From the NCBI GenBank assembly GCA_947501115.1, contig CANMVX010000012.1:1-64000 (forward strand): a DNA stretch of 64,000 nucleotides, written 5' to 3'. Within the stretch, counting starts at the first letter, position 1. Every line of letters begins with the position of its first letter. The position numbers and the translations under genes are program-made. Of the stretch, positions 27,193 through 36,014 are shown in pieces. Under the pieces are notes generated by a model. The model was not told the DNA's origin, ran no database searches, and saw nothing but the letters and a program-made list of their open reading frames with translations. This DNA is from Haliscomenobacteraceae bacterium (lineage in GTDB: Bacteria > Bacteroidota > Bacteroidia > Chitinophagales > Saprospiraceae).

Positions 27193-27792
27193 CTAGGGTA
27201 AAATAATATGCTTTTTAAGAAATGTAAATAATTTATCTGCGGCCTCATCAACGCTCAATACATCGGTTCTTAATTCAAGGGCTGGATTTTCAGGTTCCTC
27301 GTAAGCCTGATTAACCCCGGTAAATCCTTGAATTTCGCCCGCGCGCGCCTTTTTATACAAACCTTTGACATCGCGTGATTCGCAAGTTGCCATAGGTGCG
27401 TTAATATAAATTTCCAGAAAATCGGCATCTCCAACGATTTCCTTTGCTATATTTCTCGTTTCTGCGGTGGGTGAAATAAATGAATTAATGGTAATGATAC
27501 CACTGGAGAGATACAGTTTAGCAATTTCTGCAATTCTTCGAATATTCTCCTTCCTATCTTCCTCGCTGAAGCCTAAATTTTTGTTAATCCCCGATCTGAT
27601 ATTGTCACCATCCAATAATTGAGCGACAAAATTTTCCTGGAAAAGTCTTTTCTCCAGCGCCAATCCAATGGTACTTTTTCCAGATCCAGATAAACCAGTT
27701 AACCAAATAACTTTACTCCGTTGCCCAAGTTTGTTTTCACGAAATTCTCTGGAGATCATTTGATCAAAATGTGGAAAAATATTTTCAGCCAA
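27193..27792 (-). CDS. cysC: Adenylylsulfate kinase
   Basis: CysC phosphorylates APS to PAPS, the sulfate donor used in assimilation or in sulfation. The 199-residue chain has the P-loop GLSGSGKST (33-41), the substrate segment LDGDNIRSGINKNLGFSEEDR, and FISPTAETR with the conserved serine. As first gene of the cysCDN-sulfatase operon it should carry the promoter; an exact match to the Bacteroidota -7 element lies 27 bases upstream. It is divergent from modA. Confidence 0.96.
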   Translation of the reverse strand: MAENIFPHFDQMISREFRENKLGQRSKVIWLTGLSGSGKSTIGLALEKRLFQENFVAQLLDGDNIRSGINKNLGFSEEDRKENIRRIAEIAKLYLSSGIITINSFISPTAETRNIAKEIVGDADFLEIYINAPMATCESRDVKGLYKKARAGEIQGFTGVNQAYEEPENPALELRTDVLSVDEAADKLFTFLKKHIILP

Positions 27793-27819
27793 GATTCTTG
27801 ATTTAGCGTTTTAGTAATT

Positions 27820-27827
27820 CAAAGTTA
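27820..27827 (-). promoter_or_regulatory. Candidate -7 element for cysC
   Basis: On the minus strand TAACTTTG matches the Bacteroidota sigma-ABfr -7 consensus TAnnTTTG exactly and ends 28 bases before the cysC start. I find no clear TTTG -33 element at the usual spacing, so the call is tentative. Confidence 0.3.
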
Positions 27828-27966
27828 AAAATAAACGATTATAATTATAACTTTAACCATCGAGAGAACAATATTAACACTTTTATTAAACACTACCAAA
27901 TAAGTAGGATTAATATAAGGAACATATCCAGCATCAAGGTAAAAAACGACATCATATTCATTCACT

Positions 27967-28743
27967 ATGAGATTTCTCCTTCTGTTTTTCTTCTTTATCT
28001 TTTTGGGTTGCGAACCTTCGGAAAGAAAAATTCCTAAAAAGACCATAAACATAGCTGTGTCGGCAAATATGCAATTTGCGATGCGGGATATCGCTTTACT
28101 TTTTGAAAAAAAGGAAAATATAAAAGTGGAAATAATGATAGGTGCTTCTGGTAAATTGACTCATCAAATACTGAATGGAGCTCCATTTCATCTATTTATA
28201 TCAGCTGACACCCTGTTTACCCGAAAAATCATCACCGAAGGAATGGGCGTTGGAAAGCAACACATCTATGCTATTGGTTCACTGGTTTTATGGACCAATA
28301 GGAAGGACTTAATAAAAAAAGACTTATTTAACCTATTGACTGATAGGAATGTAAACAAAATATCCTTACCGAATCCAACCACTGCTCCTTACGGTTTTCA
28401 AGCTAAATTAGCTTTAGAAAAAGCTGGACTTTGGAAGAAAATTTCATCTAAGGTGGTCCTTGGTGAGAGTATAGCTCAGGCTACCCAATACATTTATTCA
28501 GGCGTTTGCGAGGTAGGATTTGTTTCAAAATCGGTATTATTTTCACCTGAATTAAAAAATAAGGGTTACTGGGAGGAAGTTCCAAAACATTTATACGAAC
28601 CCATTCACCAAGGTTTCGTCATCACGCAGTGGGGACAGGAAAACAATATGAAAGCAAGTACCTCTTTTAGCCACTTTATGAAAACACCAGCGGTAAAAGA
28701 TATATTGTTAAAAAACGGCTATCAATTGCCTTATAAAGAGTAA
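27967..28743 (+). CDS. modA: Molybdate ABC transporter, substrate-binding lipoprotein
   Basis: ModA captures molybdate (or tungstate) for the ModBC permease. The 258-residue precursor has a lipoprotein signal (LLLFFFFIFLGC, Cys as first mature residue), as expected for a tethered binding protein. The mature part carries the family pattern NIAVSANMQFAMRDIA, MIGASGKLTHQI and APFHLFISAD, then LPNPTTAPYGFQA. It is first of a tight modABC run, 4 bases before modB. The intergenic region with cysC is divergent; no molybdenum-dependent enzyme is in the window. Confidence 0.94.
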   Translation: MRFLLLFFFFIFLGCEPSERKIPKKTINIAVSANMQFAMRDIALLFEKKENIKVEIMIGASGKLTHQILNGAPFHLFISADTLFTRKIITEGMGVGKQHIYAIGSLVLWTNRKDLIKKDLFNLLTDRNVNKISLPNPTTAPYGFQAKLALEKAGLWKKISSKVVLGESIAQATQYIYSGVCEVGFVSKSVLFSPELKNKGYWEEVPKHLYEPIHQGFVITQWGQENNMKASTSFSHFMKTPAVKDILLKNGYQLPYKE

Positions 28744-28747
28744 GACC

Positions 28748-29419
28748 TTGGAAGAGAATTTTTTTCAAACCCTTTTTTTAACGTTAAAACTAGCTTCATT
28801 AACTACGGCTATTTTGTTTGCCGTAAGTATTCCCATTGCTTTTTATCTTTCCCGAAGCCAGGGTATATTCAAATCACTGTTAGAAATTATAGTGACCCTT
28901 CCCCTGGTTTTGCCCCCTACCGTTATTGGATTTTACTTATTACTACTTCTCAGCCCTGAAGGATATATAGGATTCATTTTCAATGAATTATTCGATGTAA
29001 AATTAATATTTAGTTTTACAGGAATAGTGTTGGGATCCATCATTTACAGTTTACCCTTTATGGTACAACCGATACATGCCGGACTTGAAAAAATACCAAA
29101 ACAACTCATTGAAGCTTCTTATCTAATGGGTAAATCGAAATGGCAAACACTGCTAAAAGTCCAATTACCTAATTGCAAACCAGCGATTTATACGGCTATT
29201 GCCTTAACTTTCACCCATACCATGGGAGAATTTGGCATTGTTTTAATGATTGGCGGAAATATACCTGGCGAAACGAGGCTAGCGGCCATGGCCATCTACG
29301 ACGCCGTAGAATCGTTGAATTATCAGCAGGCAAATCAATATGCTCTAACCCTTATTTTTATAACCCTGGTATTACTTGGATTCGTCCATTTGTGGAGAAA
29401 AAAAACCATTAATTCGTAA
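28748..29419 (+). CDS. modB: Molybdate ABC transporter, permease
   Basis: A 223-residue inner-membrane permease with about five helices. The family loop that docks on ModC is seen in LIEASYLMGKSKWQTLLKVQLPN (EAA-type loop), and ALTFTHTMGEFGIVLMIGGNIPGET is typical of ModB. The start is a TTG at 28748, 4 bases after the modA stop; there is no in-frame ATG nearby, so the TTG is very likely. It is followed by modC, whose ATG lies 4 bases after its stop. Confidence 0.94.
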   Translation: MEENFFQTLFLTLKLASLTTAILFAVSIPIAFYLSRSQGIFKSLLEIIVTLPLVLPPTVIGFYLLLLLSPEGYIGFIFNELFDVKLIFSFTGIVLGSIIYSLPFMVQPIHAGLEKIPKQLIEASYLMGKSKWQTLLKVQLPNCKPAIYTAIALTFTHTMGEFGIVLMIGGNIPGETRLAAMAIYDAVESLNYQQANQYALTLIFITLVLLGFVHLWRKKTINS

Positions 29420-29423
29420 GGAA

Positions 29424-30254
29424 ATGAATTTTTCGATTGACCTTTCCCACTCCTTTTCGACCTTTCAGGGAATACAAAAAATAGAGGCAAATCTGCAAAT
29501 ACCTCTTGGTGAATATGTCTCTATTTCAGGCATTTCGGGGAGTGGGAAAACGACCTTTTTAAGGCTTATCAGCGGTCTTATTCAACCCCAAAATGGAACT
29601 ATTTATTGGGGAGAGCAGGTTTGGCATGACACCAAAACCAAACAATGTATTCCTCCTCAGGAAAGAAATATAGGTATGGTTTTTCAAGATTATGCCTTAT
29701 TTCCAAATATGAATACCTTAGATAATATAATTTTTGCCTGCAAAGAAAAGGTTGAAAAGAAATATTTGCAAAGCATACTCGACACCCTGGGATTAGATAA
29801 TTATTTAACACGATACCCCCATCAGCTTTCTGGAGGACAACAACAACGGGTCGCTATTGCCAGAGCGCTCATTTCAAAACCGGCTCTTTTACTGTTGGAC
29901 GAACCCTTTTCTGCCTTGGATGAATCCCTAAAAAAGACAGTTCAATCTTTCATTTATGAAATACACCAACAAAATTCGATGACCACCTTAGTGGTTAGTC
30001 ACCAAATTTCAGAAATTAAACCTTATGCCCAACGGTTTTTACAATTTGAAAATGAAAAACTGTTGGACTACCAGTACATTGAAAAAAAGAATTTGTCAGT
30101 GCAGGGTATTCTTATTTCCAAGGAAATGAGTGCATCGGAAATGAGCCAGGTCACCCTTTTATATGATGGCAAAACCTACCAATTTCCTTTTCCAAGTTCC
30201 GAACTTGGAAAAATAAATATTGGAGACAAAATACATTTTGGGATTTTTCTCTGA
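29424..30254 (+). CDS. modC: Molybdate ABC transporter, ATP-binding protein
   Basis: The ATPase of the molybdate importer, 276 residues from the ATG at 29424. That ATG is preceded by AAGGAA and is a better start than an in-frame TTG at 29376 inside modB. Walker A is GISGSGKTT, the Q-loop VFQDYALFPN, the signature LSGGQQQRVAIARAL, Walker B LLLLDEPFSALD and the H-loop SHQ. The C-terminal part (about 210-276) resembles a shortened TOBE/molybdate-binding domain. It converges on the GHL10 gene. Confidence 0.93.
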   Translation: MNFSIDLSHSFSTFQGIQKIEANLQIPLGEYVSISGISGSGKTTFLRLISGLIQPQNGTIYWGEQVWHDTKTKQCIPPQERNIGMVFQDYALFPNMNTLDNIIFACKEKVEKKYLQSILDTLGLDNYLTRYPHQLSGGQQQRVAIARALISKPALLLLDEPFSALDESLKKTVQSFIYEIHQQNSMTTLVVSHQISEIKPYAQRFLQFENEKLLDYQYIEKKNLSVQGILISKEMSASEMSQVTLLYDGKTYQFPFPSSELGKINIGDKIHFGIFL

Positions 30255-30421
30255 CGCTGGATTATAACATAGATAGAACCAGATATGAATAATCGATGTA
30301 AATTTTCCTTATGAAAGAGCTCTATTGATGAAAAATGAAGGTAAAAAAAACAGTCCAGGTACTTCTTATCTAATATTCACTTAAATAAATACCATACCCG
30401 GACCCGTTCATAATTACTCTC

Positions 30422-32146
30422 TTATTTATTATATTTCTTGATAACCTCTTGAAATCCCTTATTTTTCCTTATTCGTTCGTAATAAAAGTAGGTTTCCCCT
30501 TCAATGCCCCTTTGTCTGTTATAGGCTAATTTCTGGTCCAAAATTTCAGGGGTGATACTATCTCCACTCCCGATACCAACTAATATTCCGGGGCTAAATA
30601 TAAGTTCTTTAGCATTGAACGGCGACATATTGTTCATAGCCTGATCAAAAGAAGCTTTATAATCATTAAAATTATATCTATATAGTTGAGGATGAACATG
30701 ATCCACTATACCTCTTCTCAACCATTCCGGCCAATCTTGCAGATAATTTTGTAATGACCAGCTAAAAGGCGAGGGTGACCAGGAGACCATCTGTTCCCCT
30801 TTCAATGATTTTATGTGCTTAAAGATATATTCCCCAAAATCGGATAATTTGTCTGCGCGCCATTGAAGCCAATGCGAGTCCAGATAGTTAGAAGGAGCTG
30901 TTCGTCCAGTTTCTGTTTTATACCTTGCTGTGACAGAAGCATTATACCCCCCGTTGGAAGCCAAAGCAGGTAGCCTGTCATCGCCTTGAACTCCAGCAAG
31001 ATCGGGATATTTTTCCACCACTTCCACCATAAGTTTTTTGACAAACTGTTGTACCTCAGGATTGAAAGCGTCCAACCAATAAAATTTATTCTTCTCTGTT
31101 ATATTTCCCGCTGCATCTCTTGAGGCCCAGGACGGATATTTTGCCACTAAGGCACCTCCGGAATTATCGCCATACACGGAGGCAAATCCATATTCAAACC
31201 AAGCGACCACCTTAATTCCGTGTGGTTTTGCTGCTTCAATCATTTCAGCCAAGGGGTCTCGTCCTGCATATTTCGGATCGATTTCCACGCCCATGTAATC
31301 TTTCATCACCTGGCTTTTGTACTTCGTTTTTGCATCATTGTAAGTGACCACAAAAATGGTATTAATGCCAATGTCTTTGCATATATTAACACATTCTGTA
31401 ATATTTGCTTTTGTTGCAAAAACATCACTACCAACATCACTTACCCAAACGCCTCTCACTATTTTTCGTGTAAACGTATTGGTATTGTAATTCCCTATTT
31501 TAACCGAGTAGGTTTTTGATACCTGATCGTCATACTTCACCGTATAAATGACCTCTTTATTTAGGTCGGTGAGGGCATTGGGATCAGGTGAAATAGAAAG
31601 CGGCGTAATTTTAGAGGGAAAGGTAAGTTTAAGTTTATATCTCTTTCCAGCAGATTGATTGTAAGAAAGTCCAATGTAATCATTTCCTGCCTGCGAGAGT
31701 TTTATGTTTGACGCCGAGTTATCGTCATTCAGAACGTCAACACGTTCAATGAAATACTTAGCAGGATTTAACGGTTCCTCATTCAGCGTAAAAGTATATG
31801 TTTTCTTTATGGTCTTAGTATATTGAATATCGACGATGACAGGGACTTTAAAATCTATGGGTTTTGACAAATCCGGCGCAATACTCAATGGAGTAATACC
31901 TTTAGGAAAAACGAACTTAACATTAAAAAATTTACCCGTTATACCATCATTTTCAACGAGTGCATCAATTCTACCCCCGTTTATATTAAAATTGACATAA
32001 AGTGGTTCATTATTTGGACTGAAAACCTTAATACTATCGATTTCAAAATTTTCTACATTGTCGGTAGGCAACTCAGCAATTTTACAACCCGAGGACATCG
32101 TAGAAAAACACCAAACCAATCCAATTAAAATTTGAAAAACTTTCAC
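30422..32146 (-). CDS. Lipoprotein GHL10-type glycoside hydrolase with two N-terminal DUF5018-like modules
   Basis: A 574-residue surface or periplasmic lipoprotein (signal then SSGC). Two similar beta-sandwich-like modules follow, at about 36-125 (FPKGITPLSIAPD) and 130-220 (FPSKITPLSISPD). The catalytic TIM-barrel of the GHL10/DUF187 family covers about 226-570, with RGVWVSDVGSDVFA, HGIKVVAWFEYGFASVYG and GVQGDDRLPA, where acidic residues are probable catalytic groups. The start codon is GTG. It is the last gene of the leftward polysaccharide locus and follows a hairpin. GHL10 members act on bacterial glycans, but this one's substrate is unknown. Confidence 0.85.
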   Translation of the reverse strand: MKVFQILIGLVWCFSTMSSGCKIAELPTDNVENFEIDSIKVFSPNNEPLYVNFNINGGRIDALVENDGITGKFFNVKFVFPKGITPLSIAPDLSKPIDFKVPVIVDIQYTKTIKKTYTFTLNEEPLNPAKYFIERVDVLNDDNSASNIKLSQAGNDYIGLSYNQSAGKRYKLKLTFPSKITPLSISPDPNALTDLNKEVIYTVKYDDQVSKTYSVKIGNYNTNTFTRKIVRGVWVSDVGSDVFATKANITECVNICKDIGINTIFVVTYNDAKTKYKSQVMKDYMGVEIDPKYAGRDPLAEMIEAAKPHGIKVVAWFEYGFASVYGDNSGGALVAKYPSWASRDAAGNITEKNKFYWLDAFNPEVQQFVKKLMVEVVEKYPDLAGVQGDDRLPALASNGGYNASVTARYKTETGRTAPSNYLDSHWLQWRADKLSDFGEYIFKHIKSLKGEQMVSWSPSPFSWSLQNYLQDWPEWLRRGIVDHVHPQLYRYNFNDYKASFDQAMNNMSPFNAKELIFSPGILVGIGSGDSITPEILDQKLAYNRQRGIEGETYFYYERIRKNKGFQEVIKKYNK

Positions 32147-32177
32147 GTTATTTTGTTTTTTACACTCCTTTGAAAAT

Positions 32178-32207
32178 GGGTCTTTATCGACTAGCGGATA
32201 AAGACCC
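32178..32207 (-). terminator. Intra-locus hairpin upstream of the GHL10 gene
   Basis: An 11-bp perfect stem (GGGTCTTTATC with GATAAAGACCC) around an 8-base loop lies between two genes of the same direction. On the minus strand it is followed by ATTTTC, a weak T-run, so it is a partial terminator or an mRNA stabiliser rather than a strong stop. Confidence 0.55.
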
Positions 32208-32236
32208 TGTTAATTCACACTTTAAATAAGAAAAAG

Positions 32237-33970
32237 TTAATCAACTTCATATACAACAAATCCGTTTTGCGCGGACATACAAGCTAATCTAAGTTTTCCC
32301 GCAGCAGTCGTTGCGAAGGCAGTTTGGCAATAAAAATCACCTAATTCCCCTGAAATACCACCAAGACCTACATCCATTTTCTGCACATTATTCCAAAGGG
32401 TAAATTTCGAATTAGCCAATTCAGAATTTATCTCGGTAATACTACTTCGGTACCCTTTTTTAGTGACATCAAGCAGGACAAATTTACTGGCTTTCGGATT
32501 AGCTGCATTGGTTGACCAGGAAAACACGCCCCACATAACATATTTTCCTCTATTGTGTTCAAATGCCTTCATTCCCACGGAAGAACCATTGACCAAAGCT
32601 CCTGAAAATGCTGCCGGACTCGCCAGGGAATTATTCAAAATAGTTGGTGTTGAGGTTCCTGAATTATAGAAGAACTCATTTGAATTTGGTATTGGCAACA
32701 ACTCTATATTGGGTCCATCACCTGCACCGGCCGCTAATAATCCACTTATTTTTTGATTTGACGTAAAGGCCGTCACCTTCTGACCGGCCAAAACGGAAGC
32801 AACGGGAATGGTAGCGACATATAAAACCGGATCTTCTTTCGGACTTTTACGGAGTGGTGCCCTGTCCACAAAATAGGCGATGATATTGTTACCCTCCTGT
32901 TTCACGTGGAAATTCTGAATAATTCCAGCGGTAGGAACTGGAATTCGCGCGACCTCCACAGGAGCGTCAGAAGGTCCGGTCGTTGGCCAGGCACTCACGA
33001 TCACTTCTCCTCCTCCCCAGGGATTATTACAACCAAGTAAAACCGTCCCTACATTTTGAAGAATTTTAAAACTTGCCTTTTTACCATCAGCATAAGCTAC
33101 ATTCAGATCTGTAGGCTCTGAGGTGGGAGAGGCCAAATTGTATTTTTTTATACCATCTGCATAAGCTACAAAAGCAAATTCTCCTTTAGAATCTAAGGCA
33201 ATAGAGGTTTCTGATTTGGTGGCAAAAGCACCTGGCCTCAACGAAGAAGCCAGAGAACGATCTAAAAGTTTAGTTATTTTGGTAAAGCCGTAGTCCTCCA
33301 CTTTTATGGAATAAGTTTTGGATGATCCTCCGTTTTTAACCGTTATTGATTGAGGATTCGTAAAATCCAACGCTTTTTCTCCACCTACAATGGTAGCCGT
33401 TGATGGTGTCAACGTAATCTTCGGAGTAATGGCGGTAAGATTTGAACCCTGAGGTACTCTTACACTTATTCTTCTTGCATCTTCCTCAATGACGGTCTGT
33501 TCGGCACCCGTAATAGAAAAAGCGGTAATGACCGGAGCTTGCGGCGCCTGTTCTATTATGTTAATGGTATATTTACGCGTCGCCGTTTCTGTAAATTTAA
33601 TGGTAAATGTTTTGGCAATAGAAAAGTCTATAGAATCTGTTAACAGAGGAGTTACCGAAATAGGAGTTATCCCTGCAGGGTACTGAAATTCTACTTTAAA
33701 TCTTCTTCCGTCGTTACCGTCATCGGGTACAATGGCATCCACCGTGTATTCTGCCTCACTTAATTTGGTAATGGTAGATTGGGCATTCAGGTCTTCTCCT
33801 TTGGTAGTGAGCACTTTAACCTTCTCTACGATATACTTGGAAAGATTGGTATCTATTACCTCCGTAGCTTCCTTTTTACAGGACATTTGACATAGCATAA
33901 AAGAGATGGTTCCGATAAGGAGTAAACCCGGACTTTTAATTTTCTTTGGTATTAAAAATGAATGGTACAT
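32237..33970 (-). CDS. Lipoprotein with DUF5018-like modules and DUF4623-like C-terminal domain
   Basis: A 577-residue lipoprotein (hydrophobic LLLIGTISFMLCQMSC, Cys as first mature residue). An N-terminal module at about 45-138 has the same FxYPAGITPISVTP motif as the GHL10 protein's modules. A second Ig-like module lies at about 145-228. The C-terminal 340 residues look like a propeller-type domain of the DUF4623 kind (LDRSLASSLRPGAFATKS, GEFAFVAYADGIKKYNL, GNNIIAYFVDRAP). No catalytic site is visible; a glycan-binding surface role is likely from its place beside SusD. Function not proven. Confidence 0.7.
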   Translation of the reverse strand: MYHSFLIPKKIKSPGLLLIGTISFMLCQMSCKKEATEVIDTNLSKYIVEKVKVLTTKGEDLNAQSTITKLSEAEYTVDAIVPDDGNDGRRFKVEFQYPAGITPISVTPLLTDSIDFSIAKTFTIKFTETATRKYTINIIEQAPQAPVITAFSITGAEQTVIEEDARRISVRVPQGSNLTAITPKITLTPSTATIVGGEKALDFTNPQSITVKNGGSSKTYSIKVEDYGFTKITKLLDRSLASSLRPGAFATKSETSIALDSKGEFAFVAYADGIKKYNLASPTSEPTDLNVAYADGKKASFKILQNVGTVLLGCNNPWGGGEVIVSAWPTTGPSDAPVEVARIPVPTAGIIQNFHVKQEGNNIIAYFVDRAPLRKSPKEDPVLYVATIPVASVLAGQKVTAFTSNQKISGLLAAGAGDGPNIELLPIPNSNEFFYNSGTSTPTILNNSLASPAAFSGALVNGSSVGMKAFEHNRGKYVMWGVFSWSTNAANPKASKFVLLDVTKKGYRSSITEINSELANSKFTLWNNVQKMDVGLGGISGELGDFYCQTAFATTAAGKLRLACMSAQNGFVVYEVD

Positions 33971-34007
33971 GTTTTACTAATTTTAGAGTGATTAAACAAG
34001 TTTTTAG

Positions 34008-34379
34008 TTAATTATAAACTACGATTAAGTAATCTTTCTTATCTCCATTTTCTGCTATGACAGAAAATCGATAGGGTTTGGACAGGTCTGTATTTCCCTT
34101 AAATGCGGGTACTATGATTGCTGAGGTAGGCACCACAATATTGACACGCATCAAGGAGAATGAGGCATTTTGCAATGGCGGAATTTTAAATTGCAATTCA
34201 CCTTTCACCAGATCACTAGCAATTGGCGAATAGATTTTTAATGGATCTTTCGCGTAAGCGAGGGAAATACTCAATAGGGTATTATTGGTACTTTGCGGAA
34301 AGACCTGTTCCTTTTGGCAGCCAAAGAACAAACAGATGGCTACCACCATTATTCCCATAATATATTGTTTACCAGCCAT
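34008..34379 (-). CDS. Small lipoprotein, hypothetical
   Basis: A 123-residue protein with a lipoprotein signal (IMVVAICLFFGC, Cys as first mature residue). One beta-rich domain follows, ending in GDKKDYLIVVYN, the strand pattern that closes DUF5018-like modules in its two downstream neighbours (KTYTFTL, RKYTINI). It overlaps the end of susD by 11 bases, so it is translated from the same mRNA, probably by coupling. It is perhaps a one-module glycan-binding surface protein. I do not recognise a named family. Confidence 0.65.
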   Translation of the reverse strand: MAGKQYIMGIMVVAICLFFGCQKEQVFPQSTNNTLLSISLAYAKDPLKIYSPIASDLVKGELQFKIPPLQNASFSLMRVNIVVPTSAIIVPAFKGNTDLSKPYRFSVIAENGDKKDYLIVVYN

Positions 34380-36009
34380 TGGGTTGCGTTGTTATTTTAG
34401 AATTATTATTCAATTCATTGATAGGATATGGAAACCTATCAAAACGGTCAGGGTAAATTCGTGTATTGATATCAACGGCCACTCTTTCAAACACTAATTT
34501 TCCGTTGGGACGTTTTGTAATTTTTGCGCCATGAAACTTTTTACCATGTAGTACAGAAGCGGCCATTTTCCAACGTCGCAAATCCCAGAACCTATGTCCT
34601 TCCAAGGCCAGTTCGACCATACGTTCACGTACAAGTTCAGCCTTAATATCAGGTTTGAGGGTAGTCACATCTTTTTGTAATGACCGGTTGCGTACTTTAA
34701 GAATCCATTGTTCAGCTTCTGACCTTTTATTAAGATTTATAAATGCTTCTGCCAAAATAAGATAGACCTCGGCTAATCTTATCTCTATACAGTCCTGATC
34801 ACTTTTTCTATATGCCAGATCAAAATTAAGATTAGATTCATCGCCAAGTTTTCTAAAATAGTAGCCAGTAACGGTCGTATTTGGGTATGGCGAACTATTG
34901 TAGGCAAGAAAACGATCTAAACCATTGCCAACGGAAGCATTTTCCCCTTCCCAGGTCTGAATAGTCCTTCCTTTCCAGGGCGCCCCATTATAGAGAATCG
35001 TCGCATAAAATCTACTTTCTCTTTGCAGATACATCGTAGAATCAAAAGGAGAAGAAGGATTAAAATCAGCACCATTTTCCATAAAGAAGGCATCGACTAA
35101 TTCCTGGGTAGGGCATAAACGGCCTCCTTTACCTTGAATATCACCACTTGGAGCAATGGTTTCATCCAAACCATGAAATAAACCATTGGTGTGTCGATAT
35201 TTTTTCACTAAAATATGCTCTTTACTTTTTCTTCTTTTATCATTCAAAAAAATGTCAGCAAAATTTGTTTCCAGTTCAAAACCGCCTTCGTCGATTACTT
35301 TTTTTGCCGCATCTGCCGCTTTTTGCCATCTTTCGGCATAAAGCATGGCCCGGGAGTTCATGGCAAGCGCTGCCCATTTGGTTACTCTGCCATCACCCGT
35401 ATTTATCGGCCATGAAGCAGGCAAATGGGCTGCGGCGAATTCAAAATCAGTTTCAATAAAATCCCAACAATCCTTTTCACTATTTATTGCCATTTCCACA
35501 GGGTCATTAAGGGAACGCCTGATGATAAAAGGGCCGTGACTCCGGTAATTTAGAAAAAAGATATAAGCTCTAAAAAATCTGACTTCTGCCTCCATTCGCA
35601 AGCGAACAGGTTCTGAAAATTTGGTATTATATTTTTGCAGATCATCCAAAAATTCAAGAATTCGTCGATTCCAGGCGTAGGCATTGGCCCAAACACTGAA
35701 ATGATTGGCCGCAACGGAGGTATAACCATCTTGCGTCATAATCAGATTAGCCGTGCCCTCTCCGGGAGAATTGGACGAATATTTTGCCAAATCAGTCAAA
35801 CCATCTGACATGGTAGCATCACCGCCAATGGGCTTATTCCCGAATAAAAAATATTCGTTAAAAATCCGGTAAAAAGAATTGATATAAAGATTTACACTTT
35901 GTTCGTTTTCCCACACCGCAATTTCATTGTAACTATCTGTAGGAACAAAATCTATGGTATTGGAACAACTTACAAGAAATATCGATAAAATAATGATGTA
36001 CTTTCCCAT
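34369..36009 (-). CDS. SusD/RagB-family lipoprotein (second locus)
   Basis: A 546-residue SusD protein with a short lipoprotein signal (IIILSIFLVSC). The N-terminal half has the family segments EQSVNLYINSFYRIFNEY and MEAEVRFFRAYIFFL; the C-terminal half has EIRLAEVYLILAEAF and RERMVELALEGHRFWDLRRWK. It should cap the SusC pore encoded 5 bases upstream and bind its glycan. The stop codon overlaps the start region of the small lipoprotein gene. Confidence 0.93.
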   Translation of the reverse strand: MGKYIIILSIFLVSCSNTIDFVPTDSYNEIAVWENEQSVNLYINSFYRIFNEYFLFGNKPIGGDATMSDGLTDLAKYSSNSPGEGTANLIMTQDGYTSVAANHFSVWANAYAWNRRILEFLDDLQKYNTKFSEPVRLRMEAEVRFFRAYIFFLNYRSHGPFIIRRSLNDPVEMAINSEKDCWDFIETDFEFAAAHLPASWPINTGDGRVTKWAALAMNSRAMLYAERWQKAADAAKKVIDEGGFELETNFADIFLNDKRRKSKEHILVKKYRHTNGLFHGLDETIAPSGDIQGKGGRLCPTQELVDAFFMENGADFNPSSPFDSTMYLQRESRFYATILYNGAPWKGRTIQTWEGENASVGNGLDRFLAYNSSPYPNTTVTGYYFRKLGDESNLNFDLAYRKSDQDCIEIRLAEVYLILAEAFINLNKRSEAEQWILKVRNRSLQKDVTTLKPDIKAELVRERMVELALEGHRFWDLRRWKMAASVLHGKKFHGAKITKRPNGKLVFERVAVDINTRIYPDRFDRFPYPINELNNNSKITTQPNGW

Positions 36010-36014
36010 ATCCT

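Noticed and set aside
27825-28052. Minus-strand open frame of 75 codons
   Set aside because: It covers the cysC/modA divergent promoter region and the modA signal peptide; no support as a gene.
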